DNA of 64,000 bases from Trichobilharzia regenti (GCA_944472135.2 OX235262.1:26521362-26585361), one strand, 5' to 3'; shown: positions 11,370 to 25,900, numbered from the stretch's first letter. The notes: a model not told the origin generated them from the letters alone. Numbers and translations: made by a program.

Positions 11370-13548
11370 ATGATGTTGCAAAGTACTCCTACTGCGTCTA
11401 CTTCAAGAAATATATCATCTTTATTGTGTGATGTAACAGCTATATTCCAAAGGATAATGTTGTGTTGTATATTTTATACATGGACACAATTTAAGGAAGC
11501 TTTAGACACATTTATGAAGGTACTAACTAAGTTGTTCTTTATTTTTTTGAAAGGAATCCAATACATCCTATCGTGTTGATTCAAGTAAAAAAGATCGACC
11601 CGGTGCTGATGACTACAAGTTTGTTAAGTTTAAATGCACTTTTGGAAGTCATCGTGCTCCCCGAGGTGCTGGCTTTAGGAACAGAGGGTAAGTTGGCTGC
11701 GTGTGCAAATTTTAAAAATTTTAAGGTTCAAAAGTACATCATGTCAGTCAATAATTCTAGTCCAGCGGAAATCCAACGTATACATGATAACCAAGTACAA
11801 AACTGTGCATAACCATCCCTGCACAGCAAGTTTTATGTCCACCGATGTATCTAGACGTCGGTTATCATCACAAGAAATGGCAATTATCCAACCGTTCATT
11901 GAAAGGAATACTGATGTCCATGAAATCATGGATCTAGCACATGAGAAGTTCGGAAAAGCGCTCCTGTATAACGATATTAAAAACATGCGGGCTAAGATAA
12001 ATAAACGTAAGTCCTATCAAAATAAATGGTGCAGTAGAATAGAAATTGGTTGTTTGGAAGAGCTGCTTCATCGACTGAGGCAGACAGGTCCAGTTAAAGT
12101 TTTGCAGGACAACGCAGGCTTTGTATCTAAAATCATTTTTGCTCGTAATGATATGATAGACGTGTATCATAAGTTTCCAGAAGTAGTTGGAATCGATTGT
12201 ACTTACAAAACGAATAAGATGGGGTAAGTTTCAGTACAACAAGGTATAATTCCTTTTCCAAATTTGTTACAGATGGCCTTTATATCAGTTTGTTGTGACT
12301 GATGGATTCGGAAGAGGAAGGACTGTTTTGTTTGCTCTTACTAGGAGAGAAACGTTTGCAGATATCAAGGAGATATTGCAAACGTTTAAGAGATTTATGG
12401 TGGATACATCGAAAACATTAACATTCACTGTCGACTGTGCAACTGCACAGATGAAAGCCCTAAAGGAGGAATTCCCTAGTTGCAATATTGTTTTGTGTCT
12501 TTTCCATGTATGCCAGGCATTCAGAAGGAAGGTAAGTTACATTCCCATTAACTGACATAGGGAAAACAGTTCCCAAACCAGCTTGTTAAAAAGTGGTTGT
12601 ATCGAATGGCGCACACGCGCAGTTATGACAGGTAGGTTAGCAAATCAGAGTATATTGCCAAAGGTTTTGGCGTTACCTAAACCTCATAAGTATTGTAGAC
12701 GCTGAGGCTGGTGCTTACATTAGAAGGTACTGGCTAAGAACACGCAAATATTGGGCTGCATCGTGCAACAGGTTCACCATCAGCATGGGGAACAATACTA
12801 ACAACAGAGTTGAGAATGCTCATAGGCAGTTGAAAAGATATCTACGTAAAGGTGATCCTATGGAACTGACGCTATGGAAAATATGGAGGTGGATCGACCA
12901 CACAACCATGCGTAAAATACGTCAGGGCCAGTGGATGCTTGCTAAATACTACAATTACGATGTAAGTTCGAAGATAATTTACGATTTATCCTAGGTACCT
13001 AATTCCCTGAAGTCTCATTTACGGAGTCTCACACCGTTTGCTGCCCAGAAAGTTGTGTTAGATTTACAAAGGCGTTCCTTCTTCTTCCATTCAATATCTT
13101 CTACCTCAGTTGTTTACGCAGAAGGTGGTCACATATTCTTCGTAAACAGGAACGAGGCGAAATGCACATGTTGGACATACTGCGCATACAATTTGCCTTG
13201 TGCACATGTCGTTGAGGCGTTCTTGAACTCATATCTAAATTGTGGTATGTTCCATTTCTTTAAATGTTACTCTTAGATATTCTGAGGAATAGTGAGAGGT
13301 GGACACGTGTATATAACACAACGGACAACATTCCGAGGGCCATCCGGTTAATACCGGAACCAAACAACGCGTTTCGAAATGCTTATGAACGCTTAAGATG
13401 TCGTCTCAACAGTCTGAACCGAAGAAATCCGGATGCTGCACTGCGGGAAATAGCGGAGTTTACCAGAAGGTTGGACAGTTTGCTAGCAAATGAACCGCAA
13501 ACAACTTTAAGATTACGATGTGCCCCTGTTAATCGATTATTTTTGTGA
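11370..13548 (+). CDS. MULE-type transposase / ZSWIM-like protein, 8 exons
   Basis: Exons 11370-11519, 11554-11687, 11726-12223, 12273-12531, 12561-12631, 12664-12961, 12995-13244 and 13277-13548 join without any stop or shift into 643 residues. The seven introns are 34, 38, 49, 29, 32, 33 and 32 nt, all GT-AG. Domains: an N-terminal FAR1/FLYWCH-like region (about 50-140, including FKCTFGSHR and KYKTVHNHPC); a MULE transposase domain with VVGIDCTY (D252), FTVDCA (D315), a CLFH motif, and NNRVENAH (E421); and a SWIM finger C527-x-C529...C539-x-H541. In transposons such proteins bind DNA ends and catalyse cut-and-paste; related ZSWIM genes in animals are host genes. All catalytic and zinc residues are kept. 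The ATG-ATG start follows a TATA-like box. Terminal inverted repeats were not found, so a captured host gene is possible. Confidence 0.88.
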
Positions 13549-15099
13549 AAATATTTGTATTACCTTTTTATTTCCATTTGTATTCAGAATATAAACATGT
13601 ATGTATAAACTGCAGTTACACTTCCTTTCCTTTCAAAAGGCTAAGACCGACAGTTTAAAGAATACTTTGGTTGATTGTTTCGTTAAGAGAGCGCTTTGAA
13701 AGTCACTTACAAATTAAAACGATCTGTGCCTTATTTACTACGTTTTTCAGCCGAGCATTTGCGGTTCATAGCATATCATGAATAACGGTGATTAATACGA
13801 TTTATCACTTAGACCGCAACACCACCAAGCCTACTATATTCATAAACTTATTCTAACCTATTCATCGATAAGGCCTTTTTATGGTAAATGAAGCTCTTAT
13901 TTACCCACCATTTTCTCAAATAACGCTGGTCATGCTTACAATGATACCTAGGTGCTGAATTGAGTCTTTTAGTTCTGAAATAACGGTAGTTCGAAACTAA
14001 TTTGTCCTGTGAGGGATGGAACAGAGCGGATAAGCAAACCCAGTCGGTTCCATTTACTTTCAATCATGATAAGAAATCAGCTCTTAGTTTTAATCTCAAA
14101 CAATAGCAGAACGGTTAGGCAGTTTACTTATTGAATAAGGTTACTATATTATAAAAGTTTACCTTATTTGGCTGAATCATTAAAGGTTCAGCATAACCCT
14201 TGACTACCAACATAAAAACTGCGAACTTTAGGCTAAAAATCACCTTAAGAGTAGTATCCAGTGTCATAAACTGATCTACACACTGCTAAATGGGAAAAAC
14301 ATGCAAAAAAACCTTTAAAATTCAATGGAAATCGAATTCACGAAAACATATAACCAGCCGACGCAGGAACTCATCATGACCTTGAAACTGACTGTAGCCT
14401 CTTTCAAAATCTACCAATCACAGTACGCATATGTGACCTTGAGGTGCTCAGCCTCTACATAAGGTCGTGTGTGCCTTTATCCATTGCCAATTTGTTTTAT
14501 GTTTGAGAATAAGTAACGGTGAGATCTTAGGGTAGAACTATTCTCCCATCATACCGAAGTGACAGTTATAAAACCTTTCGGAAAACAGTACTCCTTTATG
14601 ACATAAGGATGAAACACTTAAACCTCTTCCCGTTATCATACCGAAGGAAGAGGCGACTTAACGTTAGCATACCGTGTACTTAAGGATGATTTAAGAACTG
14701 ACCTTTTTAACCTTTTCTCCCCTTCTAGGATACATTTACGGGGTCACCGTAAAAGGCTGCTCAAACTGAGGACGATTAAAATACGTGCGGAATTTAGATT
14801 CTCTCACAGAGTGGTCAACGATTAGAAATCTTTACCCGATTCAGTAGTATCGGCTCCATCGGTGGACGCTTTCAGAGAGAAGTTATGTTTCTGCAGAGAC
14901 ATATTTTGCAAGGATTAACACAGGCCACAAGAGCCTACTCATCTGAATTTAGGAATTCATACACCTATCACATTATCTAGCTAGTGCCGTCGCTCTTTTC
15001 TTGTTGGTTGCGTGTCACTCTTCTCAGAATTATGAACGCTTCTAGACGACCAGTGAGTTCGGTCACAGATCAATTCGTACTGTAGGCAGTTATGTACTA
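13549..15099. other. Downstream flank of the MULE-like gene, unassigned
   Basis: No gene is recognised. It contains the inverse 20-bp partner (14467-14486) of the segment at 6907-6926. The stretch 14640-14900 loosely resembles 6570-6700 (CTTTTC-rich block, then TCTCACACAGAGT-like text), which suggests an uncharacterised dispersed repeat. Confidence 0.4.
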
Positions 15100-15335
15100 T
15101 ATACGCTAAATTATTATTATTGTTCCCTTGGGTTCCTAGTGGACTATAGGGCTTCAACTGCACGTCTCCACTTGCTTCTGATGTACTTTTCACCTGCATC
15201 CATGTTAGTCCATACTGTCTCAACTCCCCTTCACATGATCTTTATGTCACCCTCGCACTGACATCTCACTCACCGCTTCCCTTTCGGGTTCCACTCGAGC
15301 AATGGTCTGACGCGCGTGCTTGCAACTCTGTTGGA
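15100..15335 (-). mobile_element. SR2/RTE LINE 3' end fragment (antisense)
   Basis: Read on the minus strand, this ends with the same 3' terminus as the LINE at 24588-27617: GAAGCC..., TAGGAACCCAAGGGA, then AATAAT repeats. It is 5'-truncated, as expected for target-primed insertion. Confidence 0.8.
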
Positions 15336-15959
15336 ATCATTACCATACCCAAAATGAAGATCTACTAGTCGTCATGTAAGAATATTCCAAAAGAAATAAG
15401 TAGTTTATGTTGAGGTAGGCGTAAACTGCCTTATCTACTCTACGAGGTCTACTTAAAGAGACTGGATGGCTTTACAGTTATCTTGCTTTGGGGCAGAGGA
15501 TGAATTAATACCTACAGTATTTTTGAAAAGGGGACTGATCACTTTTGTTTCCCATAAGGCCTGCTTTTTACGAAGCTCGCAATACATGTTTAATTCAAGG
15601 CATCTTTTCCCATTGTGCAGATAATTATCAGGACTCATTAATCAAGAAAGTTGAATTTCTGATTACCATTTTCACAATACAAACAACTATGAATGCACTC
15701 TTGGACTGAATGATTGTGTGTAGTGATAGGAAAAAGAACAACTTACGTATTATTTTCGATTTCCCTCTTTCCTCTAAGTCCCGAAATGACTGCAGATCAG
15801 CCTTAAACTCATACGGTAAGCAGGAACCATCTCTAATAATCACACTTGAATATTGCATAATGGTGATTTCTGAAAGTACTATTAAACTTCACTTTTAGTT
15901 GAGTATAGAGTTCATGACTGGTAGCTGTTACTTTGAATTGGCAGTCGTGCTTGCATATC

Positions 15960-16360
15960 CAAATAGTCTAACAAGCTACGTTGGCTGAAACAATCTTCCA
16001 GGTTCTACTCTACCAGAAAGTTCGTTTGGATGGCTATTAGAGTAAAAGCAAGTACTGTCATAGTGTAAGTTGCTTACAGTCTGTCGACAGTATGCGGGGA
16101 AACCGTACTGCTGGCCAGTAGGAGTGTAACACAAGCAATCTGTTTCCTGTGGACGAGCAGCAAGCCAGGCATGCTGCCTCCTCACTCTGAAAAGATAGGG
16201 TTAGAATAGTCCGGCCCTCGAAATTGTACTGTCCGACTCATTTCGGGTCGGTCCGTAGCCGGTGGTCAGATTTTCAAACAGACAACTTTGAAAATCACTT
16301 CAAAGAGACCATGTTTAGTCCGTCTCCGCGGCTCTGCGGTCATATAACACTTATTTTGTA
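15960..16360 (+). repeat. Unclassified dispersed repeat (family X)
   Basis: About 400 bp shared with 48400-48800 (same strand), 40960-41165 (same strand, 3' part) and 37500-37880 (opposite strand). Shared landmarks are CCAGAAAG...TTCG near the start, CATCATAGTGTA-like text, then CAAACAGAC-type and CTCTGCGGTCA-like text near the end. No coding capacity is recognised. Confidence 0.6.
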
Positions 16361-16759
16361 GATATCCCAAGACTTTAAATCTGACCCTACTTGCGCAAAT
16401 GTCCGATTAACAAATATTGTTTTTTTTAATTAGTGTTTCGGTACATCTTTGTACCGGTGAACAAAGCAGCCTGGGTGGAATTGAGGGTGTAGACTTGCTG
16501 GTAATGTAAATAAGAAATAGTAGTAAGAAAGTAAAGGAGAAACTTGAGCATAGTGTCGAATGATATGCGTGATAATGGTATTTGGGATTAACACCTGCTT
16601 CCCGTTATTGTGATAATGTTAAGGGCAAACCTACTCAGACTGTTTCTTTCTGTTCGCATTTGAGGATATCAAACATTTATTTTTTAATTTTCAGAATAAT
16701 CACTAAACATTGTGATAGTGATTTCTCACTGGTGCTGTAGATTATGTATTCATATTCAG

Positions 16760-16942
16760 GTAAATATTATTCTGCTAGCTATTACTCATTTACTAGATAA
16801 TGAAGAAAGTGAAGGCCGAACTCCCCTACTTTCAGATGAATTATGCACAATGCAGCTAGTTCCAGCACATTCTAGTCATCGAATTCGCAATTCCTCACAT
16901 GTAAATGATTTCGAGGAAACAGTCAGCGTCGATACAACTGGG
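16760..16942 (+). CDS. NRAMP N-terminal cytoplasmic exon (inferred)
   Basis: The acceptor is catattcag and the donor is GGG|gtaaga. The frame ends in phase 0, which matches the phase-0 start of the 29178 exon. The last residues ([12 protein letters not shown]) joined to [15 protein letters not shown] reproduce the layout seen in animal NRAMPs, where an acidic, I/V-rich stretch precedes [18 protein letters not shown] followed by acidic residues might be a sorting signal. The true start may be ATG within this exon (residues beginning MQLVPAHSS) or an upstream exon. The exact acceptor is uncertain because other AGs occur downstream. Confidence 0.7.
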
Positions 16943-19900
16943 GTAAGACTCAGTTCAATGTTATAATTGACTAACTCTAACCCGAAATGTAAAAGTATGC
17001 AGTTTTATATCCTAGTTTCCAAACTGTAACCTGTATTTTTAAAATAAATTGTTTAAAGAAATTAGGTCTCTTTCACCTGTCACAGCAAGTACTTAGTCTT
17101 GATATTTTCTTTTTAAAGATAACGGAAGCATGGAGAGTAATTGAATGAATATTGATTTAGACAGTAGTGCTTTTTATACATTTTGTCTTTTGTCTGTAAA
17201 TGGCTTTTCCTAAATCAAAAACATCTGTCAATCAGTGGCGATTATTAGTGTTTTGAAGTGAATATAGCACTGGTTTCATTAATAATGGAGGTTGACTGTC
17301 ATAGATCAGAAGCAATAATAATAAACACCAGTTAACCAGCACAGATTCCGCCTTGTCGCAATAGACTAGTTGTTATCTGTATGATCTAGTTTACCAAACG
17401 AATGTCTGGTGTCGTTTATGCTGTGAATGTCTCTCAGTGTCCTGTGTTTATGCTGTCTTCATCTAAGTTGTGATGTCACATATCTGCGTTTCCTTCATGT
17501 CTTCATTTCCTTTCCGACTTTCTGTGATTTCATATATTTTCATGTGTTTGTTGGTTGTTGTTACTTACGCAAATGTTTGGTGACATTATAAGCTAATGTA
17601 AGATAATGCTGTATGACTGGACTACACCAATTCATAGCTTAAAGATAGAGGGGAAAGTGGTAAAGCCTGTTGACCACTTCACTCATTTGGAAAGTTGCAT
17701 CATCCTTGACGAAGTGATTGCTGACGAATTCTCAGCACAGATACGAAAGACTCGTGTGGCATTTGCTAACGTAAATCATCTCTGGATTAGACGTGATACC
17801 CGGCTATCCATTAAGGGAAGTGCATTACTAAGCAGTTCGCTCCGTTCTCCTTTGGGTCTGAGACATGGTCATTGAAAGTTGAAGATATGATGATGCTAGT
17901 TATCTTTGACCACAGATGTTTGCATTCATTCTCCCGTGTTAAGCGGTATAATATGATGAATAATATCAAGTGTGGTGTTGAGTAGGGAGGGTAATTCAAT
18001 GGATGAGATTGAGAAACTGCATAAATTGAGATGGCTTAGACATGTGCTGTGCTGTCTTCCTCGACGGGCGATGTTAGCTGAAATATGGTTGGCTTGGAGA
18101 ATCAGGGGTGATCAAACCTGGAGTAGTCACTCCGCAAAGTCTTCGATAGTTGGTTTGAGCCACGCCTGATAGGGATCATCGGGATTTTAAGATTCGATGG
18201 TTGGAGACTACTGTTGTTACGGCTCAGGACGATTCTGAATGGTGCAGATGTATCAACTTTTTGTGGTCTCTCAAATCCATTAAATCCTCATGTTTTCCCA
18301 TGTTACTATACTTCCTAACTTACATTTCCGCTCAGTATAGTTTCCTTGAATTTCTTTTTTCGCTCTTTTCTCTACCTCTATGATCTACATGAAATGTAAC
18401 TAGTTGAACTGGTACTCAGAAGACCATCACGATTTTAAGCCATATCACCAATTTTCTGCAGCCTTCATTGGCTTTTACCGTCCCGACGACCCCAACCAGG
18501 AAGTCAACGCCTCCATATGTGACTCAGACCAGTAATCAAAATGTTCATAGGCTGTTGGCGTGTTTGATTGGATCGCTCCTATTTTTCAAAGAGGTCCTAT
18601 GTCAGATAACATAGCCTGTCGACGGAGGCGGTGGCTTTGCATGTGTAACATTTGTGCTAGCCATTTTAACTTGCTTGTATCATCTGGGAGGTTATCACAG
18701 ATAAATCCCGGTTATCAGCGTAGTTTTATATTAAATATTAGCTATTAGCGTCTTAATTCATATATAGTATTAATCTATAAGGTAAATTCTTTTAGACAAC
18801 ACTCATCAAGATATGAAGCATAAACATATGCTAACAAAATTTTACTAACTTAACTGTAGGATAGTATGGTGTCAACTTGTATTTTTTCCGTATTCATTAT
18901 CCTTATTACAAGGTAAACATGATCAAGCAAAATATCGTGATAACGTATTTTAAAATTACTGGAGAAACTCACATCAGTACTCTAAAATAACCACAGACAC
19001 ATCAACACGTAGCACATTCCCCGGTCACACTATAATCGCTTCTTGAAAAGAAGTTTAACTGAATATCACTGCATTCCCAACTATAAGACCAGGTTAGTAG
19101 AAACTCAGAAATAGTATCTACAGGAGAAAGCTTTTGAAAGAGATTTCCAGCTCAAATGTTGTTTTGTCTTTAGAAATGTGAGCAAAACCAGCCCTCTACC
19201 GTAATTACATTTTCCAACAAACTCTTACCTTCTATGTATTGCATAAATTGTGGTATGTATTACAACAAAGACTGAATAGCAGTAAAAGAACTTATACATA
19301 ACACTCAATCAGACACTTGAATTGAATATATCTCAGATCCACATCCACATTCTCATATCATAGGATGTCATCGTAGGCTCTTAGAGGATATGTAACTCCC
19401 AACCCGGTGTACAAAAACCTGTACTGGAGAACTATGTTATGTAAGCGTTTTGAATTCTCGACAGCAGTAACATTAAAATATTCATCTCGAAATTAGTAAT
19501 ACTAACGGAATAATTTATTACCATTATTCCCTTGGACCCGAATGAAGGGTAAAGCTTCAATAGCACACCACTTCACTCTATTCCCTGCAGTCTTGTTTAA
19601 CTGACTGCACGATTCCCCTTAAGCTTTCATTTCTTGTTCACATAATCTCCTCCATGTCAACTTCGGATTCACGCCCAACTTGTCGTTTCTCTTTTGGGTC
19701 CCACTGGAAGATTTGTTTGTCGTATGATGCCTCCTTGGTGTGTGCCCAATCCACTTCCATTTCCTTCTGTGTATTTATTTGGGTGATAGGTTCTTGGTTG
19801 GTTCGTTGCACTGCAGAGTCCCTTTTATTGCTCATCCTTTCCTTCTGACCATTCGATCTTCAGTATGGAGACAGAAGATGCAGCTGTTGATGACAGTCTG

Positions 19901-22900
19901 CATCAGTCTGTTGGAAATGCTTTCAGATAACGTTCGCTCCAGGTCTGCGAAATATGTAGCAGCACTGATTTAACATTACTGTTGTTACGGTATATAGTTA
20001 ACTGTGAATGAAAAATGAAAATAATGACAATAATAAGTAATATTAATGAATTTAATAATGGTTACCTGCGTGGTTGTGTTTTTACTCAAAAGTAGGTCAA
20101 ACTCAAACAGATTAGACTGAGTCATCATCCATATGATGATTATAAGGTCAAAGTGAAGATTTAGTTAAGTTGGTCACATAGTTCAAAGATTTATTCTAAT
20201 ATCGTTAAATGTTGATAGATCGTATACGTGATGTCTTAGCAAATAAGTTAAGTGTGAAAATATTATGAAAAGAAGTGTTCTACTAAACGTTTTACGATGA
20301 ATAGTAGTAGTAGTTAAGTGCTTTCACGTGGAGTGAATTCCATATGCATTATAGCAATTATATGTCCATGTGTTTATACAAGGCCATGAGCTACAGGACT
20401 GTATTAGGATTTGTGGTGTTAAGAAAATAGTCGTAAATAGTTCAGCAAAGCCGAGTTCTAACCTCTTAGACTTTTGGTTCAAAATCGAATACGTCATCTA
20501 ATATCTTCACTGACAACGATATAATAATGAATAATGCGCATAAAATCTTTTGTTTTACTGTATGATTTGATTGTATTGTCAATATAGATGAAGGGAGTTG
20601 AACTGTGTAAAGTGACAAACAGATGCTTTACATGGCCATAACTAGTTAGCTGTTCAATTTATATGTTTATATTAAGGCATTATAATATAAACGACTTCCA
20701 TCATTGGTAAATTGTTGTATTTGTTATTATATTATTCATTCCGGGTGGAATATAGGGCTTCAGTTGCACAAGCCCGTTGCACTTGCTTTCTGCCATTACT
20801 TTAAACTGGCGTGACGACCACCTACAAGCTTTTATCTTCTACTCACATTATCTTCTCCATGTCACACTCAAACTCCCAACCCACTGCTTCATTCGGTTTT
20901 CATTCAAGCGTGTGTCTGGTGTTTGATGTCATTTGAAGGTCTTCTCAGTGTATTTCCAATAGGAGTTAAGTCGGTTCACTCCCGAAGTTCCTTGTTGTTT
21001 TTTACCTCTATTCATCTGATCGTCAATATCTAAGTAAGGTCGATAAAAGTTGATGAAAGTTTGCAGCAATCTGTTGGGGGTATGATTTCCATGATGAAGT
21101 ATATGCAGGCACTGACATTAGTGTTGAGAATTTGGGAATCGTTTGTTATACTAAGTTCTGTCCATCTTCACACTGATTTAAGACTATTGAACAGTTGTCT
21201 TGCTTTCTTGATTCTGGATATGGTATTCTCATTTATGCCGTCTAAAGTTTAAATAATGCTACCCAGTGGAAGAGATGGCTTCCCTTAGGTTTCCGTCATT
21301 GATGATAGTGATTGCTGTTCATTTTCATTGGTCGGGTGTCTTCATCACCCCTGTCCTGTCTACTCAGCCTCGTCTGCCAACTTCACTTGGTTTTCACTTG
21401 TATATCTTTGAATGTGTCTTGAGACATAATTCATCTGCGTAATCAACATCTCCCTGTTTCTTTTTCCAAGCCTGTCTTCTGCGTATTCCTGTTCATCACA
21501 ATCAGAAATATTGATTATAATAATTGCTCTTGTTTCATTTCTGTCTTGACTTCAAAGGCTTTGGAGAGCCTTCTGTTCTAAATTACTTAACATGCGACAT
21601 CATTGTATCTCTGCTGAATGAATTTTATAAATATATGTAGTACTACATTCCTTAGTGTTGAAGCAGTTTTCAAGTTACTTATCGGTCGATGGTGTCTAAG
21701 GTCTTTTCAGAGTTGAGATCTATTCCAGGCTCTTTTCGATTGTGATTCGTAGTGTTGAAACTTCAACCGAGCATGGTTTCTCTTTCATGAATCCAGCCTG
21801 TTCAGGGCACCTTTCAGTCTTTGCACGCTGAAGTGGTCTAATATGTATCTCGGAATGGACAGAAACATAGTGCGGCGCTATAAGCTTGAGTTGCCCTATT
21901 TTGGCATCTTGACAAGGAAGCTTCTTCGCCAGTTGGCAGCTACCTATCCTTCTATACACACCTGCAATAGTGGCGTGAGCATGTCTGTGAGTCAGTTTTC
22001 AGCGTTTTTTCATCTAGTCATGCTGCTTACCTGACTTTTAGTAACTTTTTAGCCCTCATGACTTCTGGTTTTTCAGAGAGTGGGTGTTCTCTGTCTGCTG
22101 CTGGTGGTGGTATTTTTAGACGAGATGTAGGGAGTAGTCGATTCAAGAGTTCATTAAAGTGATCAACGCAACGCCTTTAACCATAGATGTTTGCGTCTTA
22201 TCTCCCATTTTAAGTGGTATAATATGTTGGCCAAGTTTTGGGTAAAGCCAATCGATAAAGTTGTGAAGCTGCATCTACTGAAGTGTTAATGGCTCTTGTC
22301 ACATACACAAACTATAACTTAATGGGACTTGATCTTCCCAGTTTTCATAAAAATATCCACAAATTAGCATGTCTTGAAACTGTTTCAAATATTTGATACA
22401 TTCAAATATGTCAAGTGTTGGTTTGCAGGGATTTGATTGGTTACCGGATTGTTCACGAGCTGACTTCGGTCAGAAAAACATCGGAAAATCAGGGAGTACT
22501 GAACATCCATTCCATCCCAGTTTGTAACTCTTCGTCGGTGAATACTCGCCGAAGTTTGATCCCAGGACCTTCGGTTTACGAGTTGTGCTGGTAGGCCATT
22601 CAGTCACCGGTACCCGACGCAGTGATCCACGAATTCCAAATTCTGCTAATTCATGATATATTTTACGCAACCTCCAGCCAGTATCACAGACGAGTTACTG
22701 TCTTCTTGCCTGACTAGGTGGATGCCGTCGGTTACGACTTCTCACTAGAACCCCAGACAACTTTCTGTATACCGAGCCAGTCGCTAGTGAGTACCGGATA
22801 AATTACCGAGTGTTGGTGTGTAAGGATTTGATTGGTTACATGGTTGATCAGGGGCTGACATCAGTTAGAGAACTGTGTAGGTTGAGGGACCCTTATAACT

Positions 22901-25900
22901 CAAACGAAATAATGTAATCTAAAAAATACATTGCAATGACTGTGAGGCTAACTCCATAGGTCAAACCAGTGGATCGGAGGCAGTCAGATTATCAAAACAT
23001 AAGAATTCAGCTAAATGTAGAATGATTGACCTCATAAAGATATAAAAAAAAAAAACAACAAATGCAGTGTATGCATCAACGTACAACCACATAGTAGGGC
23101 GGGGCAGAGTTATGGTTCTAAAATTGATATAGATCGACAAAGAGAGAGAGGTTGATTAAGGAATCTTTGTTCATAGAATCTACATCCAACGCATACAATA
23201 GGAATGATCGCAAAGCGAGCTCATAGATCATTCAACCACTGGGATACATGTTTCAGTTAATCTTAGTCCTTTTGTTGCGCCGTATGAAATGGCTTTAATC
23301 TGATTGGTCTGTTTGTGTGACTAATTTTCCACATTTAATTATCTCTGTCCTTGACTATTTCTCACATACAAACTCTCACTAAATTAATGAGTCATGTTTC
23401 ATTTAATCAACTTGCGTGTTGTATACTATGCAACTACTGACACAATACTTATAATAGAAATGTGCGTAATTGACGGCGTGAAGCATATGGCAAGGCTGTT
23501 TAAGTACTTTAGAACAAATGTCAACGAAAGGACATGTTGTTAGGCTACTCAAACACAGGATTGTTAGTAAACTACTATTTGAACACGTTCTTGATGTATT
23601 TGATTAACGTAGAACCATGTTTTTAACCATGAGTTCAAAATTCTAGTTTATTTATGAACTCAAGTGTTTGAATGACTCAGGAATATGTCCTAAACTGTTA
23701 CCCTAGCTTTCGTGGAACAATGGTTTAGAAAAGAAATAAACAGCTTTAACTGTAGAAACCTCCACACTTTCACTAACATCTTATCATATATGAATTACAA
23801 ATTGTTTAACAGCAGTTAAAGTATCACTAAGGTAGTTTAAAAGTGCAAACATTTAATTATATATATTTTCACTAGTTGATCCCGGATTGATATCAGTTAG
23901 AGAACCATTGAAAACCAGGGAGTATTGGACAGCTGCTGTTTCATCCTAGTTTTGGGAATCATTGGTAGTACGCACCTTGGTTTTCAAAGGTTCTCTAACT
24001 GATAATAATCCCTGATCAACTCGTAAAAACATAGCTAACCCTTACAAACCAAACTATAGAAAATTAATCAGATGCTCGCTGGTGACTTGCTACAGGATGG
24101 AGTTTCCTGGAGTTCTAGTGAGAAGTCGTGACCAGTGAGGTCCATCCAGATGCCACGTGTGAAGATGGATGTCCCACCGACGACACTGGTTGGGGTCGCG
24201 CTAAAATCACGAATTGGGAGAAGTTAGAATTCATGAGATGGCCACTGAATCGGGTCCCAGTCGCTGAATGGTATACGAGCTTGCCTTGTAACCGGAAGGT
24301 CCTGGGTTAGAATCCCAGTGAGTGAGTGCTGCCGATGATTCCCAAAACTATTATTATATTATCACTATGAGTATTACAAAATTGTCCTGTCATGTAATTT
24401 TAGTATTGTGATTGTTTTTTTTTCGGCAATATTAACTGACAATCTTGGTTGTGAACGCCGTTATCACCATCTTAAAATTTTTGTATTATGTATGATTACT
24501 CACACTGCCACTACAAACACTGCATTAGAGCTGACAATAAAAACCCTAGAATGTTTATTTTATGATTGTTTAGTGTAGTTCAATCAACCTCGTCAGATAC
24601 TAGCTTGCTAGGCTACTAGCTTACTAGTTTTCTAGCCGGTCCCAAGCCCGGGTAAAGAGGGAGGGTTGGGGCGTGGTGTTAGCAACTCCACCCCTGTAAA
24701 ACAACCAAATCGCTACAGAAACTTCAACGAATAAATATATTAAAAATTCTAAAAACATAGGCAATAGCCTTACTTTTTGCTGGAATCGGGGAAGTGAAAT
24801 GACGCAGGCTGGTGAAAGCCTTCGAGAAGCCAGTCAGCCGATGTGCCTTCTTTCGATGAAAGCAAAAGTAAGGATAGGTACCTGGAATGTTCGTACAATG
24901 TACGAAACTGGAAAGGCTGCCCAGATAGCCGCTGAAATGTGAAGGTACAGAATAGAAGTGTTGGGAATCTGCGAAAGCAGATGGAACGGAACTGGAAGGT
25001 TCCAACTACCTACTGGAGAGACAGTAATCTTTTCCGCCCACCTAGAGGACAACCATGAGCACACCGAGGGAGTGGCCATCATGATGTCACCAACAGCAGC
25101 CAAAGCTCTCATGCAGTGAGAACCAATCTCCTCCAGGATAATGACAGCCAGGTTCAACTCAAAAGGAAGGAAAGTTACAGTCATTCAATCCTATGCGCCT
25201 ACAAACGTCTCAGAACAAGAGAAGAAGGAGGCGTTCTACAGACAACTACAGGCAATAATGAACAACGTCCCAAATGGCGATATCAAAATCCTGAATGCGA
25301 AGCTGGGAGGAGACAACACAAGAAGAGAACTCACCATGGGTCGTAAGGCCCTCGGTGAAATGAACGACAATGGTGAACTCTTCTCAGACTTCTGCGCCTT
25401 CAATTATTTGGTGATTGGTGGTAGTGTGTTCAAACACAAGGATATACACAAGACGACATGGATTTCACCAAATGGAAACACCAAGAACCAAATAGACTTC
25501 ATCTCAATTTCAAGAAAGTGGAGATGGAGCCTACTGGACACAAGGTCGAGGAGAGGAGCAGATGTGGGTTCAGACCACTATCTAGTAGAAGGGACTTTCA
25601 AGGTGAAACTAAAAACCTCGAGGATAGCTGGGTATAGGCCACAATGCAAGCTCAGCTCTCAATTACTGAAGGACACAACCACAAAAGACACTTTCAGTGC
25701 AACTGTCAGAGCAAAGCAGGAAACACTACGCGACATCACTGAAGAATCATGCGTGGAAGAACATTGGAAGTCTCTGAAGGCGATTCTCAACGAAACGTGT
25801 TCAACAGTTCTAGGAAGAAAGAAGAGACAAGACAAGGAATGGCTCTCAACGGACACTTGGAAATTAATAGAGGAGAGGAGAATGGTGAAAGAGAAAATGA

